Shown piece after piece: positions 34,014-42,858 of a stretch of DNA of 64,000 nt. The translations under genes and the position numbers were made by a program. This DNA is from DATJGR01 sp963735085 (GTDB taxonomy: Bacteria > Pseudomonadota > Gammaproteobacteria > Pseudomonadales > Azotimanducaceae): contig CAVTJP010000010.1 in NCBI GenBank assembly GCA_963735085.1, forward strand, positions 136,965 through 200,964. The letters run 5' to 3'. Below the pieces are notes generated by a model. That model was not told the DNA's origin and searched no databases. It saw only the letters and a list, made by a program, of their open reading frames with translations. Each line of letters begins with the position of its first letter. Within the stretch, counting starts at the first letter, position 1.

Positions 34014-36005
34014 TCAGCGCTCGTTTGCTTCGAGAAAAGGCGTCGGATGTCCCAGGCGCTGTCCGTACACGTACGCGAACGCCAGCACGCTTTTTACGTA
34101 ATTGCGCGTTTCGGGGAACGGAATAGTTTCGATCCACACGTCTGCGGGTCGAGCGGGGCGATCGTGCAGCCAGCGGTCGACGCGGTACGCGCCAGCATTG
34201 TAGGCAGCCGCGGCGAGCACGCGGTTACCATCATAGCGCGCCAACAGTTCGGCGATGTGGCGGCTAGCGATCTGGATATTGATGGCCGGATCGAATAAGT
34301 CCCCCGATGCCGGAACCGGCACGCCCGAATTGCGCGCGGTTTCTGCGGCTGTTGCGGGCATCAGTTGCATGACGCCGAGCGCGCCGGCCGGCGAGCGGGC
34401 GGCCGGTGCGAAGGCGCTTTCCTGGCGCGCAATTCCGTACAGGAAACTGATTGGTACCGTGGTTGCGCGACTCTCTTTGATGAACAGCGTTGTATAGGGT
34501 GTGGGAAAGCGCAGCGCCAGATCGTCGTGCAGATCGGCTGCGTTGGCAGCCATGATGCTGAGATTGATCCAGCCGAGGTCGGCAAGCACGTGCGCTGCTG
34601 CGGCGTTGTCGGCATCGGTCAGGTCGGGCGATAGCATTGCCCATTCGCGGCGTGCGTTGGCGAGGTCACCAACCGCATATAGTTCCCGCAATCGCAACAT
34701 CGCGGGCCGTTGTTGCAGCCGGGCCACGATGGTGGGCGCGGGGCGGCTCGGATGGTCGTTGAGCGCGAGCGGGGTACCCAGCGTTTGCGCAGCGAGAAAT
34801 CCGTAGTACTGACGGTCGTTCGCGATGTCCAGCCATGGCGCGGTGGTCGTGGCGCTCGGTTTGGCGACAAGTGCGCGTTGCGCGCGACCGAGCCAGTATC
34901 GCCAGCGCTGTTTGGCGCGCTCGTCGGCGTCCAGACGTTGAATCAACGAGATCACGCCAGGCCAATCCCGGTTCATTACGCAGGCGAGAATCTGCGCTTC
35001 GTAGACGAGCAGATGGCGACCGTCGGGACTGGGCGAGAGGTCTGCATTCGGCTCGATGATGCCGCGACGCGCGAAGCCGATGGCCAGGTCCTGCTCGATG
35101 ATGCGTGTGTCGTCGTGGTCGAACGACAGTGCCTTGCGATAAGTCGACCACGCTGCGGCGGCAGCATCCGGGTCGAGTGATGCAAGTCGGCGAACGCCGA
35201 ATGTGACGATCTGGCGCGTGGTTGCATCGTTTTTCGTGAAGCGTTGCGTGTGACTGATGAGCGTCGGATCGCGAGCAACACGGTAGAAGAGTTCACCTCG
35301 GTTTCGCAGCTGAGGGCTCAACGAATCGGCGAGATAGCGCGCGAGACGCCATGAGCGTGCGTGCAGTGCCAACGTGAGACGATTCCAGACAAGTTGGTTC
35401 GTCAGGTGACCGCCTTTGACCCAGGTCTCGAACACCGCGTCGCATTCGTGCGGCTGCGACACGCCGACCATCCACAGGGGCTCCACACCAGCCATTGCGC
35501 GTTTGTGATTGCCAATGCGATCCAGCGCGTGCAGATAGTCGCATTGCCGATCGATTCGATCGCTTGGTTCATAGTTACGGACGAACAGATCCCACCTGTC
35601 CTGTTCGGCCAGATTGTCCATCCATGCGTTGTATAAGAGGTCCGCAACCGGAACGGCACTCCAGCGCTTGCGAAATGCCGAGACATCCGCGGCTTTCAGT
35701 TGCGGCAGGCGCTGCAGGTGGTCGCGAAGGTCCAGATAGGGGTACAACGCGTAGCCGACCAGTCCGGCTTTCGCCTGTTCGAACGCCGCTGTGTCGCCCG
35801 CGTCGAGGTGTACCAGGGCTCCGAGGTAGCGCTTGCGCAACGCATCTGCATCAGGCGAGGTGACGATGCCGGTCGGCGCTGCCTCCATACCCGCTGCAGC
35901 CCCGGCCGCGGCTGCAGCGCTGGTGGTATGCCATAGCAGCATGCACAGAAATCCAACGAACGCTTTCGAGCTCCGCCGCGCGGCGGCGGCTCTGGCAGCA
36001 GCCAC
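34014..36005 (-). CDS. slt: Soluble lytic murein transglycosylase
   Basis: A 663-residue periplasmic enzyme that cleaves peptidoglycan glycan strands with 1,6-anhydro end formation. After a signal peptide (KAFVGFLCMLLWHTTSA) comes the large alpha-superhelical U domain, then the catalytic SLT domain: YGIARQESAFAPAARSPAGA with catalytic Glu, GVMQLMPATA and YDGNRVLAAAAYNAGAYRV. I place the start at GTG 36005, giving a normal signal peptide; the longer open frame to 36095 would translate into a hairpin-repeat cluster. It is followed by tatD after 6 bases. Confidence 0.92.
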   Translation of the reverse strand: MAAARAAAARRSSKAFVGFLCMLLWHTTSAAAAAGAAAGMEAAPTGIVTSPDADALRKRYLGALVHLDAGDTAAFEQAKAGLVGYALYPYLDLRDHLQRLPQLKAADVSAFRKRWSAVPVADLLYNAWMDNLAEQDRWDLFVRNYEPSDRIDRQCDYLHALDRIGNHKRAMAGVEPLWMVGVSQPHECDAVFETWVKGGHLTNQLVWNRLTLALHARSWRLARYLADSLSPQLRNRGELFYRVARDPTLISHTQRFTKNDATTRQIVTFGVRRLASLDPDAAAAAWSTYRKALSFDHDDTRIIEQDLAIGFARRGIIEPNADLSPSPDGRHLLVYEAQILACVMNRDWPGVISLIQRLDADERAKQRWRYWLGRAQRALVAKPSATTTAPWLDIANDRQYYGFLAAQTLGTPLALNDHPSRPAPTIVARLQQRPAMLRLRELYAVGDLANARREWAMLSPDLTDADNAAAAHVLADLGWINLSIMAANAADLHDDLALRFPTPYTTLFIKESRATTVPISFLYGIARQESAFAPAARSPAGALGVMQLMPATAAETARNSGVPVPASGDLFDPAINIQIASRHIAELLARYDGNRVLAAAAYNAGAYRVDRWLHDRPARPADVWIETIPFPETRNYVKSVLAFAYVYGQRLGHPTPFLEANER

Positions 36006-36020
36006 TAGTCTAGGTTGTTG

Positions 36021-36165
36021 AAAAACTCCGCTCGCGCGGACTTTTTCGGGCTCTCGGCCATCCATGGCCTGCGAGCCCTTCCATTTTTCAAACACCTATG
36101 TGTTCGAAAAATGCCGGTGGGTCCCTCCACCGGAGTAGCAGGCCGTTTTTCAACGGCCTGCTACT
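36021..36165. repeat. Cluster of five adjacent hairpins
   Basis: Five inverted repeats abut each other: TCCGC/GCGGA framed by A5 and T5 (36021-36046); GGGCTC..GGCCAT/ATGGCC..GAGCCC (36048-36078); CATTTTTC/GAAAAATG with an inner AAACAC/GTGTTC pair (36082-36113); CCGGTGG/CCACCGG (36114-36133); and a perfect 14-bp stem AGTAGCAGGCCGTT with a 4-base loop (36134-36165). The last overlaps the stop codon of the usp gene. The block separates usp from slt on the minus strand. It could end usp transcripts or protect mRNA ends, but has no canonical U-tract. REP-like nature is inferred. Confidence 0.82.
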
Positions 36166-36610
36166 CTTGCGGTGCGTCGCTGCCGACGCGGACGGCGAGC
36201 ACGTCGGTCGGTGATCCGTGCAGAACGCCATTTGCGGTGGAGCCCAGCAGCAATGCCAGGCCGTGCCGGCCGTGGCTGCCGAGCACGACGAGATCAACAG
36301 CCTTTTCTTTCGCCACGCGATGGATTTCGGCTTCGGGCCGGCCGAAGATGAGATAGCTGCGGTCCGAGGTGACGCCAATCGAGTTTGCAAATTCAGCCAG
36401 GTGCGACTTTGCCTGCGCGTGGATCTGCTCCTGCACAGAGGACAGGTCCATCGGAATATCTCCGCCATAGGCAAGGCTCAATGGTTCTATCACGTGGATG
36501 ATATGCAGTTCGGCCTCGAAACGTTGCGAAAGGGCGAGCGCGCGATGGGCAACACGCTGGGAATCTTCGGTCAGGTCTACCGCTAGCAGAATTCGTCGGT
36601 ATGCACCCAT
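36161..36610 (-). CDS. uspA: Universal stress protein, UspA family
   Basis: A 149-residue universal stress protein. It starts YRRILLAVDLTEDS, has HIIHVIEPL, and carries the ATP-binding-type signature VVLGSHGRHGLALLLGSTANGVL, with the G-2x-G-9x-G(S/T) layout at the C-terminus. These proteins bind ATP or other nucleotides and support survival under stress. The ATG at 36610 is chosen because the conserved YRRIL strand follows directly; the open frame to 36643 adds no homology. Its stop codon lies inside the last hairpin of the repeat cluster. Confidence 0.9.
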   Translation of the reverse strand: MGAYRRILLAVDLTEDSQRVAHRALALSQRFEAELHIIHVIEPLSLAYGGDIPMDLSSVQEQIHAQAKSHLAEFANSIGVTSDRSYLIFGRPEAEIHRVAKEKAVDLVVLGSHGRHGLALLLGSTANGVLHGSPTDVLAVRVGSDAPQE

Positions 36611-36701
36611 CGTTTGTCGATCCGTGAAGATTCGCGCGACCATACATCACAAGCTGCGGGACGAACAGTAGCCTTCATGAACTGTCGAACGGGGTAATTC
36701 A

Positions 36702-37307
36702 TTGAGCTGGCTCATCATAGGTCTCATTCTGGCGGTGGCCCTCGGTCCGATCATCTGGATGGTGCCATCGCGCTCGGATCGACGCCTCGCAAAGATGCGC
36801 GCGCGCGCGCGCGTTCACGGCATGCAAGTCGAGATGACCCAACTCGACGATCTCGCCGCGGAACCTGCGGCGCGGGTCAGTGCCGGCGGTGTGCCGCGCG
36901 AACCGAAGATCGCCTGCGCCGAGTACCAGCTCGGATTGCGACGGATTCTGCACGCCGCCCCGCACTGGAAGATTCTGCGCAAACCGACTGCGGTGCCCGG
37001 CACGGGAGAGGGCCCAATAGCCGGTTGGGTTTGGGAATCGGAACCGGCCGGCTCTGCCGACTATTGGCTGCGGGTAGCCGAGCTGGCGAGGCAATTGCCT
37101 GCCGATGCGCGTGCGCTGATGGCCCAGCGGAGCATCGTGGCCTGTTGCTGGCGCGAACGCGTACCGGCCGAAGACGCCGTCACGAGCGTTGATCGCTTGT
37201 TCGAAACTTTGCAAAAACTCACTGAAATTCAATATCTTGAAGAATCTAACGCGACGCGTAATGAAGATTCGGATGACCCCGCCGAAGCACCCTGTACGGA
37301 CGCTTGA
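36702..37307 (+). CDS. Membrane-anchored protein of unknown function upstream of topA
   Basis: A 201-residue protein with an N-terminal transmembrane helix (LIIGLILAVALGPIIWMV) directly after a TTG start, a basic stretch (SDRRLAKMRARARVHG) and a soluble cytoplasmic domain (DYWLRVAELARQLPADARAL, VTSVDRLFETLQKLTEIQYLEE). Similar proteins upstream of topA in pseudomonads are, from memory, sometimes mislabelled YajC; I see no YajC similarity beyond the single helix. Function unknown. It lies about 120 bases before topA on the same strand. Confidence 0.68.
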   Translation: MSWLIIGLILAVALGPIIWMVPSRSDRRLAKMRARARVHGMQVEMTQLDDLAAEPAARVSAGGVPREPKIACAEYQLGLRRILHAAPHWKILRKPTAVPGTGEGPIAGWVWESEPAGSADYWLRVAELARQLPADARALMAQRSIVACCWRERVPAEDAVTSVDRLFETLQKLTEIQYLEESNATRNEDSDDPAEAPCTDA

Positions 37308-37430
37308 GTGATGTCACACATGTGACGCCACGGGTCGGCTGCATCGAGCGCGTGAAGTTGACAGTCCGGAAATAGACCGCGTATACATGGCGCCTTTCGC
37401 GCCGGGCCCCCCGACGCATAGAGGAGAAAT

Positions 37431-40136
37431 ATGGCCCGTTCGCTGGTCATCGTGGAGTCGCCAGCCAAGGCGCGGACCATCAATCGATATCTCGGCAAGG
37501 ACTACATCGTCAAGTCGAGCATCGGGCATATCCGCGATTTGCCCACCGGTGGCAAGGCGAGCGACCCCAAGGCGCGTGCGAAGGAAGCGGCCAAAACGCG
37601 CACTTTGTCGCCGAAAGCGAAGGAGACCTACCGTAAGAAGCGCGCGCGCGCTCAACTCGTGCGCCGGATGGGCGTCGATCCGGAGCACGATTGGGCTGCC
37701 ACCTACGAAGTGCTTCCGGGTAAGCAAAAGGTCGTCGATGAACTGCGCAAGCTGGCCGAGAAGTCCGATCAGATTTTCCTCGCCACCGACCTCGACCGCG
37801 AGGGCGAGGCGATTGCCTGGCACCTGAAGGAGACCATTGGCGGTGACCCCGAACGATATCGTCGCGTCGTCTTCAACGAGATCACCCGCAAGGCGATTCA
37901 GGAAGCGTTCGCGCATCCGACCTCGATCGATGTGAGTCGTGTCAGCGCGCAACAGGCGCGCCGGTTCCTCGATCGTGTGGTCGGCTTCGAACTTTCGCCG
38001 CTGCTGTGGGCGAAGGTCGCACGAGGATTGTCGGCCGGCCGCGTGCAGTCGGTGGCCGTCCGTCTGATCGTCGAGCGCGAACGCGAAATCCGCGCGTTCA
38101 TCCCTGAGGAGTATTGGGAGGCGTTTGCGGATCTGAAGCGTCCCGGCGACGATGAAAACTACCGCTTTCAGATCGTCAAGGATCGTGGCGAGAACTATCG
38201 CCCCGTCAACGCGGCTCAATCCGACGACGCAATGCAGCGCCTGCGCGGAAAGCCGTTCACCGTCGTGTCGCGCGAAGATAAGCCGACCACCGCGCGCCCG
38301 AGCGCACCGTTCATCACCTCGACGCTTCAGCAGGCAGCGAGTACGCGGTTGTCGTTCAGCGTGAAGAAAACCATGATGATGGCGCAACGTCTCTACGAGG
38401 CGGGCCACATCACCTACATGCGCACCGACTCCACGAATTTGTCGAGTGATGCGCTTGGCGCGGTACGCGAGTACATCGGCAAGCAATTCGGCGCCAAATA
38501 CCTGCCTGAGCAACCCAATACCTATGCGAGCAAAACCGCTGCGCAGGAAGCGCACGAGGCCATTCGGCCGTCGAACGTGAACACCGCACCGACGGCGCTC
38601 GCCGATATGGAGAGCGACGCGGTGCGCCTGTACGAGATCATCTGGCGTCAGTTCGTCGCCTGCCAGATGCCACCGGCTGAGTACACGAGCACAACGGTGA
38701 TGGCCGGCGCGGGTGATTTCGAAGCCCGCATTCGCGGCCGGATCGTGCGATTCGATGGTTTTACGCGTGTGCTGCCCGCGGTGGCGCGTAAGGACGAGGA
38801 TCGCACCTTGCCCGATTTCGTTGCCGGTGAATCGCTCGATGTCACGGCAATCGAGCCGCTGCAGCATTTCACCAAACCGCCGCCGCGATACGGTGAGGCG
38901 AGTCTTGTGCGGGAACTCGAAAAGCGCGGCATCGGCCGGCCATCAACGTATGCGGCGATCATCTCGACAATTCAGGACCGCGGTTACGTCACGTTGAATG
39001 CGCGCCGATTCTATGCGGAAAAGATCGGCGAGCTGGTCACCGATCGACTGGTCGAGAACTTCGATAACCTGCTCGACTTTGGCTTTACCGCGCAACTCGA
39101 ACGGGAACTCGATCAGATCGCCGATGGCGAAGCGGATTGGCGAGCGGTTCTGAACACCTTTTATGGTGATTTTTCGGGCAAGTTGACGCGCGCTCAGGCC
39201 GACGGTGCCGGCATGCGTCCCAACGTGCCGACGAACACGGACATCCCGTGCGCGCAGTGTGGGCGGCCGATGCAGATTCGTACCGGCAGTACCGGTGTGT
39301 TTCTCGGTTGTTCGGGCTACGCATTGCCGCCGAAGGAGCGCTGCACGCAGACACTCAACCTGATTCCCGGCGACGAAGTCGTGGATGTCGAGGCGGATTC
39401 AGACGGTGAATCGCGGCTGCTGCGCACGAAGCAACGCTGCCCGCGCTGTGACACACCGATGGACAGCTATCTTGTCGATGAACACCGCAAGCTGCATATC
39501 TGCGGCAACAATCCCGATTGTCCGGGATATCTGGTCGAGCAGGGTGAGTTTCGAATCAAAGGGTACGATGGGCCGGTGATCGAGTGCGACAAGTGCGGTG
39601 CCCAGATGCAATTGAAATCCGGCCGCTTCGGCAAGTACTTCGGCTGTACGAATACCAACTGCAAGAACACCCGCAAACTGCTTCGCAACGGCGAAGCCGC
39701 GCCGCCGAAATCGGACCCGGTTGCAATGCCGGAACTGCGCTGCGTCAAGGTCGACGATTACTATGTGCTGCGCGACGGTGCGTCGGGCATTTTTCTGGCC
39801 GCAAGTCAGTTTCCCAAGCATCGGGAAACGCGCGCACCGACGGTTGCGGAGTTACAGCCGCATCGTCGCGAGATTGACCCGAAGCATCAGTATTTGCTTG
39901 ATGCGCCACAGACCGATCCGGCCGGCCAGCCGGCAGTCGTCAAGTACAGTCGTAAGACGCGTGAACAGTTCGTATCGAGCGAACTGGATGGCAAACCCAC
40001 AGGTTGGCGCGCGATGTATCGCAACGGGCGCTGGATCGAGGAGACTGGCGCGAGTTCGGATGCCAAACCCGCCAAGGGAAGTCGTGTCAAGAAACGAACA
40101 CCCGGCAAGCGCGGCGCGCGCCGCGCCGGATCGTGA
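37431..40136 (+). CDS. topA: DNA topoisomerase I (type IA)
   Basis: A 901-residue topoisomerase relaxing negative supercoils. The N-terminal Toprim domain has LVIVESPAKARTI and FLATDLDREGEAIAWHL with the acidic triad; the active-site tyrosine is Tyr329 in HITYMRTDSTN. Three C-terminal zinc ribbons follow: CAQCGRPMQI...C, CPRCDTPMDS...CGNNPDC and CDKCGAQMQL...CTNTNC. The end is a Lys/Arg-rich tail. AGGAG lies before the ATG at 37431. A small conserved gene follows after 10 bases. Confidence 0.96.
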   Translation: MARSLVIVESPAKARTINRYLGKDYIVKSSIGHIRDLPTGGKASDPKARAKEAAKTRTLSPKAKETYRKKRARAQLVRRMGVDPEHDWAATYEVLPGKQKVVDELRKLAEKSDQIFLATDLDREGEAIAWHLKETIGGDPERYRRVVFNEITRKAIQEAFAHPTSIDVSRVSAQQARRFLDRVVGFELSPLLWAKVARGLSAGRVQSVAVRLIVEREREIRAFIPEEYWEAFADLKRPGDDENYRFQIVKDRGENYRPVNAAQSDDAMQRLRGKPFTVVSREDKPTTARPSAPFITSTLQQAASTRLSFSVKKTMMMAQRLYEAGHITYMRTDSTNLSSDALGAVREYIGKQFGAKYLPEQPNTYASKTAAQEAHEAIRPSNVNTAPTALADMESDAVRLYEIIWRQFVACQMPPAEYTSTTVMAGAGDFEARIRGRIVRFDGFTRVLPAVARKDEDRTLPDFVAGESLDVTAIEPLQHFTKPPPRYGEASLVRELEKRGIGRPSTYAAIISTIQDRGYVTLNARRFYAEKIGELVTDRLVENFDNLLDFGFTAQLERELDQIADGEADWRAVLNTFYGDFSGKLTRAQADGAGMRPNVPTNTDIPCAQCGRPMQIRTGSTGVFLGCSGYALPPKERCTQTLNLIPGDEVVDVEADSDGESRLLRTKQRCPRCDTPMDSYLVDEHRKLHICGNNPDCPGYLVEQGEFRIKGYDGPVIECDKCGAQMQLKSGRFGKYFGCTNTNCKNTRKLLRNGEAAPPKSDPVAMPELRCVKVDDYYVLRDGASGIFLAASQFPKHRETRAPTVAELQPHRREIDPKHQYLLDAPQTDPAGQPAVVKYSRKTREQFVSSELDGKPTGWRAMYRNGRWIEETGASSDAKPAKGSRVKKRTPGKRGARRAGS

Positions 40137-40146
40137 GGAGGACGCA

Positions 40147-40395
40147 ATGGACGAACAGTCAGATGCATTCGCCATGCTCGAGATCGTGCAGTTGTCCAAC
40201 GGTGACATCGTGCTGCGCGATCCCGATGTCGGTGCCGAACCGCTGCTGAGGATTCAGTTTTCCAGGGAAGTGCGCACGATGCTCGGCGCCGGGGCAATGC
40301 AGGTTGCCAAAACGATGATCGAGGCAGCCGCCGTGCAGATGTCCGATGTTGTTGATGCCAACGATGCGTCGGCGGGGCCGGACATCGTTCACTAA
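40147..40395 (+). CDS. Small conserved protein downstream of topA
   Basis: An 82-residue acidic protein (DEQSDAFAMLEIVQLSNGDI, LLRIQFSREVRTMLG, MQVAKTMIEAAAVQM). A strong ribosome-binding site, GAGGAGG, sits just before the ATG at 40147, and it begins 10 bases after topA, so it is co-transcribed with it. Small proteins of this type next to topA/lexA are, from memory, conserved in pseudomonads. Function unknown. It converges with lexA. Confidence 0.75.
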   Translation: MDEQSDAFAMLEIVQLSNGDIVLRDPDVGAEPLLRIQFSREVRTMLGAGAMQVAKTMIEAAAVQMSDVVDANDASAGPDIVH

Positions 40396-40417
40396 AATCG
40401 TTTGCTCGCGCGGGCGT

Positions 40418-41017
40418 TCAGTGGCGGCGGATCACGCCGACGCTCAAGCCCTCGATCGCGAACGACTGTCGTTCCAGATCCACTTCGATCGGTTCATACG
40501 CGTCGTTCTCCGCCAACAACGTCAGGCGGCCGCGGCCGCGCGGACGGCGCAATCGCTTCACGGTGACTTCGTCATCGATTCGGGCCACGACGATTTCGCC
40601 GTCACGCGCGTCCTCGGCTTTGTGAACCGCGAGCAGGTCGCCGTCGAAGATACCCGCATTGATCATGCTGTCGCCGCGGACGCGCAGCAGGTAGTCGGCG
40701 CGGGGACGGAAGAAATTCCCGGCCAGATCACAACTACCTTCGATGTGCTCATGCGCGAGAATCGGACTTCCCGCGGCGACGCGACCAATGATCGGCAAGC
40801 CCGGCGGTTCGGGCAAACGGATGCCGCGTGACGTTCCGGGAATCATTTCGATGGCGCCTTTGCGCGCCAGCGCCTTCAAATGTTCTTCTGCGGCGTTGGG
40901 TGACTTGAAGCCGAGTTCGGTTGCGATGTCTGCGCGGGTCGGCGGGTAGCCGGTATCGAGGATGTGGCGTCGGATCAGGTCGAGTACCTGCGACTGACGA
41001 ACGGTCAAACCCTGCAT
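40418..41017 (-). CDS. lexA: LexA repressor
   Basis: A 199-residue SOS repressor. The N-terminal winged helix has GLTVRQSQVLDLIRRHI and GYPPTRADIATELGFKSPNA; the self-cleavage site is Ala82-Gly83 in GRVAAGSP; the catalytic pair is Ser117 (GDSM) and Lys154 (VTVKRL). RecA-stimulated cleavage inactivates it. Two operator sites lie 8 to 45 bases upstream, so it represses itself in the usual way. Confidence 0.96.
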   Translation of the reverse strand: MQGLTVRQSQVLDLIRRHILDTGYPPTRADIATELGFKSPNAAEEHLKALARKGAIEMIPGTSRGIRLPEPPGLPIIGRVAAGSPILAHEHIEGSCDLAGNFFRPRADYLLRVRGDSMINAGIFDGDLLAVHKAEDARDGEIVVARIDDEVTVKRLRRPRGRGRLTLLAENDAYEPIEVDLERQSFAIEGLSVGVIRRH

Positions 41018-41025
41018 GCGGCTAC

Positions 41026-41041
41026 CTGTCTGGATATACAG
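41026..41041. promoter_or_regulatory. LexA operator 1 (SOS box)
   Basis: CTGTCTGGATATACAG fits CTGT-N8-ACAG exactly. It lies 8 bases upstream of the lexA start codon on the complementary strand and should bind the repressor for autoregulation. Confidence 0.9.
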
Positions 41042-41045
41042 TAGC

Positions 41046-41061
41046 CTGGCATTATATACAG
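41046..41061. promoter_or_regulatory. LexA operator 2 (SOS box) with embedded -10
   Basis: CTGGCATTATATACAG fits CTG-N10-CAG, with one deviation from CTGT-N8-ACAG, and is centred 20 bases (two helical turns) from operator 1. Read on the minus strand it contains TATAAT (41056-41051), a likely -10 element of the lexA promoter. Confidence 0.85.
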
Positions 41062-41109
41062 CAAATTCGCCTGTTGCCTAGCCGCGCCGTGGCTGCGCTA
41101 CGGTTCCCA

Positions 41110-41220
41110 GTGGAGGTGGATGTGCTTTGCGCCGGACACGCTGTAAGTCCCATCCCTGGAAGCTCGTCCTGCGCCGTCCCTGGCGCAGTACGGTCCGGCA
41201 CAAAGCACATCCACCTCCAC
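41110..41220. repeat. Hairpin repeat A, copy 3 (forward core)
   Basis: Arms 41110-41135 and 41195-41220 pair at 25 of 26 positions around the same core as copy 1 (GTAAGTCCCATCCCTGG at 41143-41159, inner GCGCC/GGCGC hairpin). The outer arm sequence GGAGGTGGATGT is shared with copy 1, while the inner arm has changed (GCTTTGCGCC versus TCATTGCGCC) on both sides, almost always keeping pairing. It lies between lexA and hpt. Confidence 0.9.
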
Positions 41221-41285
41221 CTGCGTCGGCGTATCCACCCGTAGGTATGGCAGAGAGTATTCTCGCTACGAAGCGCGTCGCTTGA

Positions 41286-41405
41286 GTTGAGATGGGGGCG
41301 GAATTTCGATGCGACGGACCGTCGGCGCCAGGGATGGCGCTGACGAGCTCCAGGGATGGGACTTACTGCGTGTCCGTCGCATCGAAACTCCGCTTCCATC
41401 TCGAC
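41286..41405. repeat. Hairpin repeat A, copy 4 (reverse core)
   Basis: Arms 41286-41319 and 41372-41405 pair at 30 of 34 positions; the four differences are all transitions that leave G-T/G-U pairs on one strand. The core is inverted (CCAGGGATGGGACTTAC at 41350-41366). The linker to copy 3 (41221-41285) shares its ends with the linker between copies 1 and 2 but lacks repeat B. Confidence 0.9.
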
Positions 41406-41518
41406 AACGCCGCCACTATCTGACGGATTCTATGGCGAATTCCGAATGCGCCAGAATCTGCGGCGCACTACACTCGCAGCGCTCTGCCTTCGTCAGCACG
41501 TATCGCCACGCAACTCAG

Positions 41519-42094
41519 ATGACTCATCCCGACGCAGCCGTTCTCGCCGACGTCACCGCAGCGCGCGCCGCCGCGGAATGCTTGTTCGATGCTGCGGCGG
41601 TTGCTCGCGCGGTCGACCAGTTGGCGGTGCGGCTGGCAGTGCGCCTCGACGGCACGCATCCGATCGTGATGTGCGTGATGAACGGCGGCATCATCCTCAC
41701 CGCTGGATTGCTGCTGCGTCTGCATTTTCCACTCGAAACGGCCTATGTCCATGCGACCCGTTATCGCCATGCAACACAGGGCGCGACGCTCGAGTGGCGC
41801 GCGCTGCCGTCCGCCGATGTCGAAGGCCGTACCGTTCTGGTGGTCGACGACGTATTGGATGAAGGACATACGCTCGCCGCGGTGGTGGATCGGTTGCAGG
41901 CAGCTCGTGCGACGTCGGTCGTCACGGCGGTGTTGGTCGACAAGCAGATCGGGCGGCCACGGCCGGTGCGCGTCGACGAGGCTGCATTGCGCTGCCCGGA
42001 CCGATTTCTGTTTGGACACGGGATGGACTATCGCGGCCACTGGCGCAACATTGCAGGGGTCTATGCACTGCCCGACGGATGGTCCGCTGCGTGA
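41519..42094 (+). CDS. hpt: Hypoxanthine-guanine phosphoribosyltransferase family
   Basis: A 191-residue type I phosphoribosyltransferase for purine salvage. The PRPP-binding loop is VLVVDDVLDEGHTL, and MCVMNGGIILTAGLLLRLHF matches the Hpt N-terminal loop. The ATG at 41519 is taken because conserved sequence follows; the open frame extends back to 41309 through hairpin repeat A and would not be coding there. The stop overlaps the GTG of the next gene, a nucleoside phosphorylase, which fits a salvage operon in which hypoxanthine released by that enzyme is reused. Confidence 0.88.
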   Translation: MTHPDAAVLADVTAARAAAECLFDAAAVARAVDQLAVRLAVRLDGTHPIVMCVMNGGIILTAGLLLRLHFPLETAYVHATRYRHATQGATLEWRALPSADVEGRTVLVVDDVLDEGHTLAAVVDRLQAARATSVVTAVLVDKQIGRPRPVRVDEAALRCPDRFLFGHGMDYRGHWRNIAGVYALPDGWSAA

Positions 42095-42846
42095 CGACCG
42101 AGGTGATCGGGATCATTGGCGGAACCGGCATCAATCGCCTCGGCAGTCACTTCATCGCGCAGGCTCGCGACGCAGATCGCGTCGACACACCGTTTGGTGC
42201 GGCATCAGCAGTGGCGCAGATCGGGCGCATCGGCACGCACACCGCCATTTTTCTGGCGCGCCATGGGCAACCGCATCGACTCGCGCCGCATCTGATCAAC
42301 TACCGCGCCAACGTGTGGCTGCTGCGCGAACTCGGCGCGACCGCGTTGATCGCGACCAACGCGGTCGGTTCGATCGCGCGCGCCGTGACACCCGGTGATC
42401 TGATGATTCCGGATCAGATCATCGACTACACGTGGGGTCGACTACATACTTATATGGATAGCCAACCGCTGCGGCATGTCGACTTTTCGTCGCCCTATGA
42501 CGCGGCATTGCGTGACGGGCTCACAACTGCGGCGCGCAGGTTTGCCGGCGACAGAAAGGTATTCGATACGGGCGTCTACGGCGCGACGCAGGGGCCGCGC
42601 CTGGAAGCCGCTGCCGAAATCGATCGGATGGCACGTGACGGCTGCGATGTGGTGGGTATGACCGGCATGCCGGAGGCGGGCCTCGCACGTGAACTGGGGC
42701 TGCGCTACGCCGCGGTGTGTCTGGCGGTGAACCGCGCCGCCGGGCGCGGCGATGGACCGCTCAGCGAAGCCGACATCGGCCGCGTCGCCGAGCAAGGCAT
42801 GCCGCTCGTCGCGCGTGTCATCGCGAGTTGCATCGAGTCGCTGTGA
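42091..42846 (+). CDS. S-methyl-5'-thioinosine phosphorylase (MTAP/PNP family)
   Basis: A 251-residue trimeric-type nucleoside phosphorylase: IGIIGGTGINRLG at the N-terminus, FLARHGQPHRLAPHLINYRAN, TNAVGSI, TGVYGATQGPRLE and VGMTGMPEAGLARELG. In pseudomonads a gene at this position next to csiV and mfd encodes methylthioinosine phosphorylase; a methylthioadenosine or guanosine phosphorylase is the alternative. I prefer the GTG at 42091, overlapping the hpt stop as GTGA; an in-frame ATG lies at 42079. It converges with csiV. Confidence 0.85.
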   Translation: MTTEVIGIIGGTGINRLGSHFIAQARDADRVDTPFGAASAVAQIGRIGTHTAIFLARHGQPHRLAPHLINYRANVWLLRELGATALIATNAVGSIARAVTPGDLMIPDQIIDYTWGRLHTYMDSQPLRHVDFSSPYDAALRDGLTTAARRFAGDRKVFDTGVYGATQGPRLEAAAEIDRMARDGCDVVGMTGMPEAGLARELGLRYAAVCLAVNRAAGRGDGPLSEADIGRVAEQGMPLVARVIASCIESL

Positions 42847-42858
42847 GTCGATCGCGAT

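Noticed and set aside
36006..36095. N-terminal extension of Slt through the hairpin cluster
   Set aside because: A GTG at 36005 yields a standard signal peptide; the extension is encoded by repeat DNA and would bury the signal.
37314..38867. 517-codon minus-strand open frame
   Set aside because: Antisense to topA, whose motifs are unmistakable; no domain in the antisense product.
41309..41518. N-terminal extension of the phosphoribosyltransferase
   Set aside because: Encoded by hairpin repeat A; family homology begins at the ATG at 41519.
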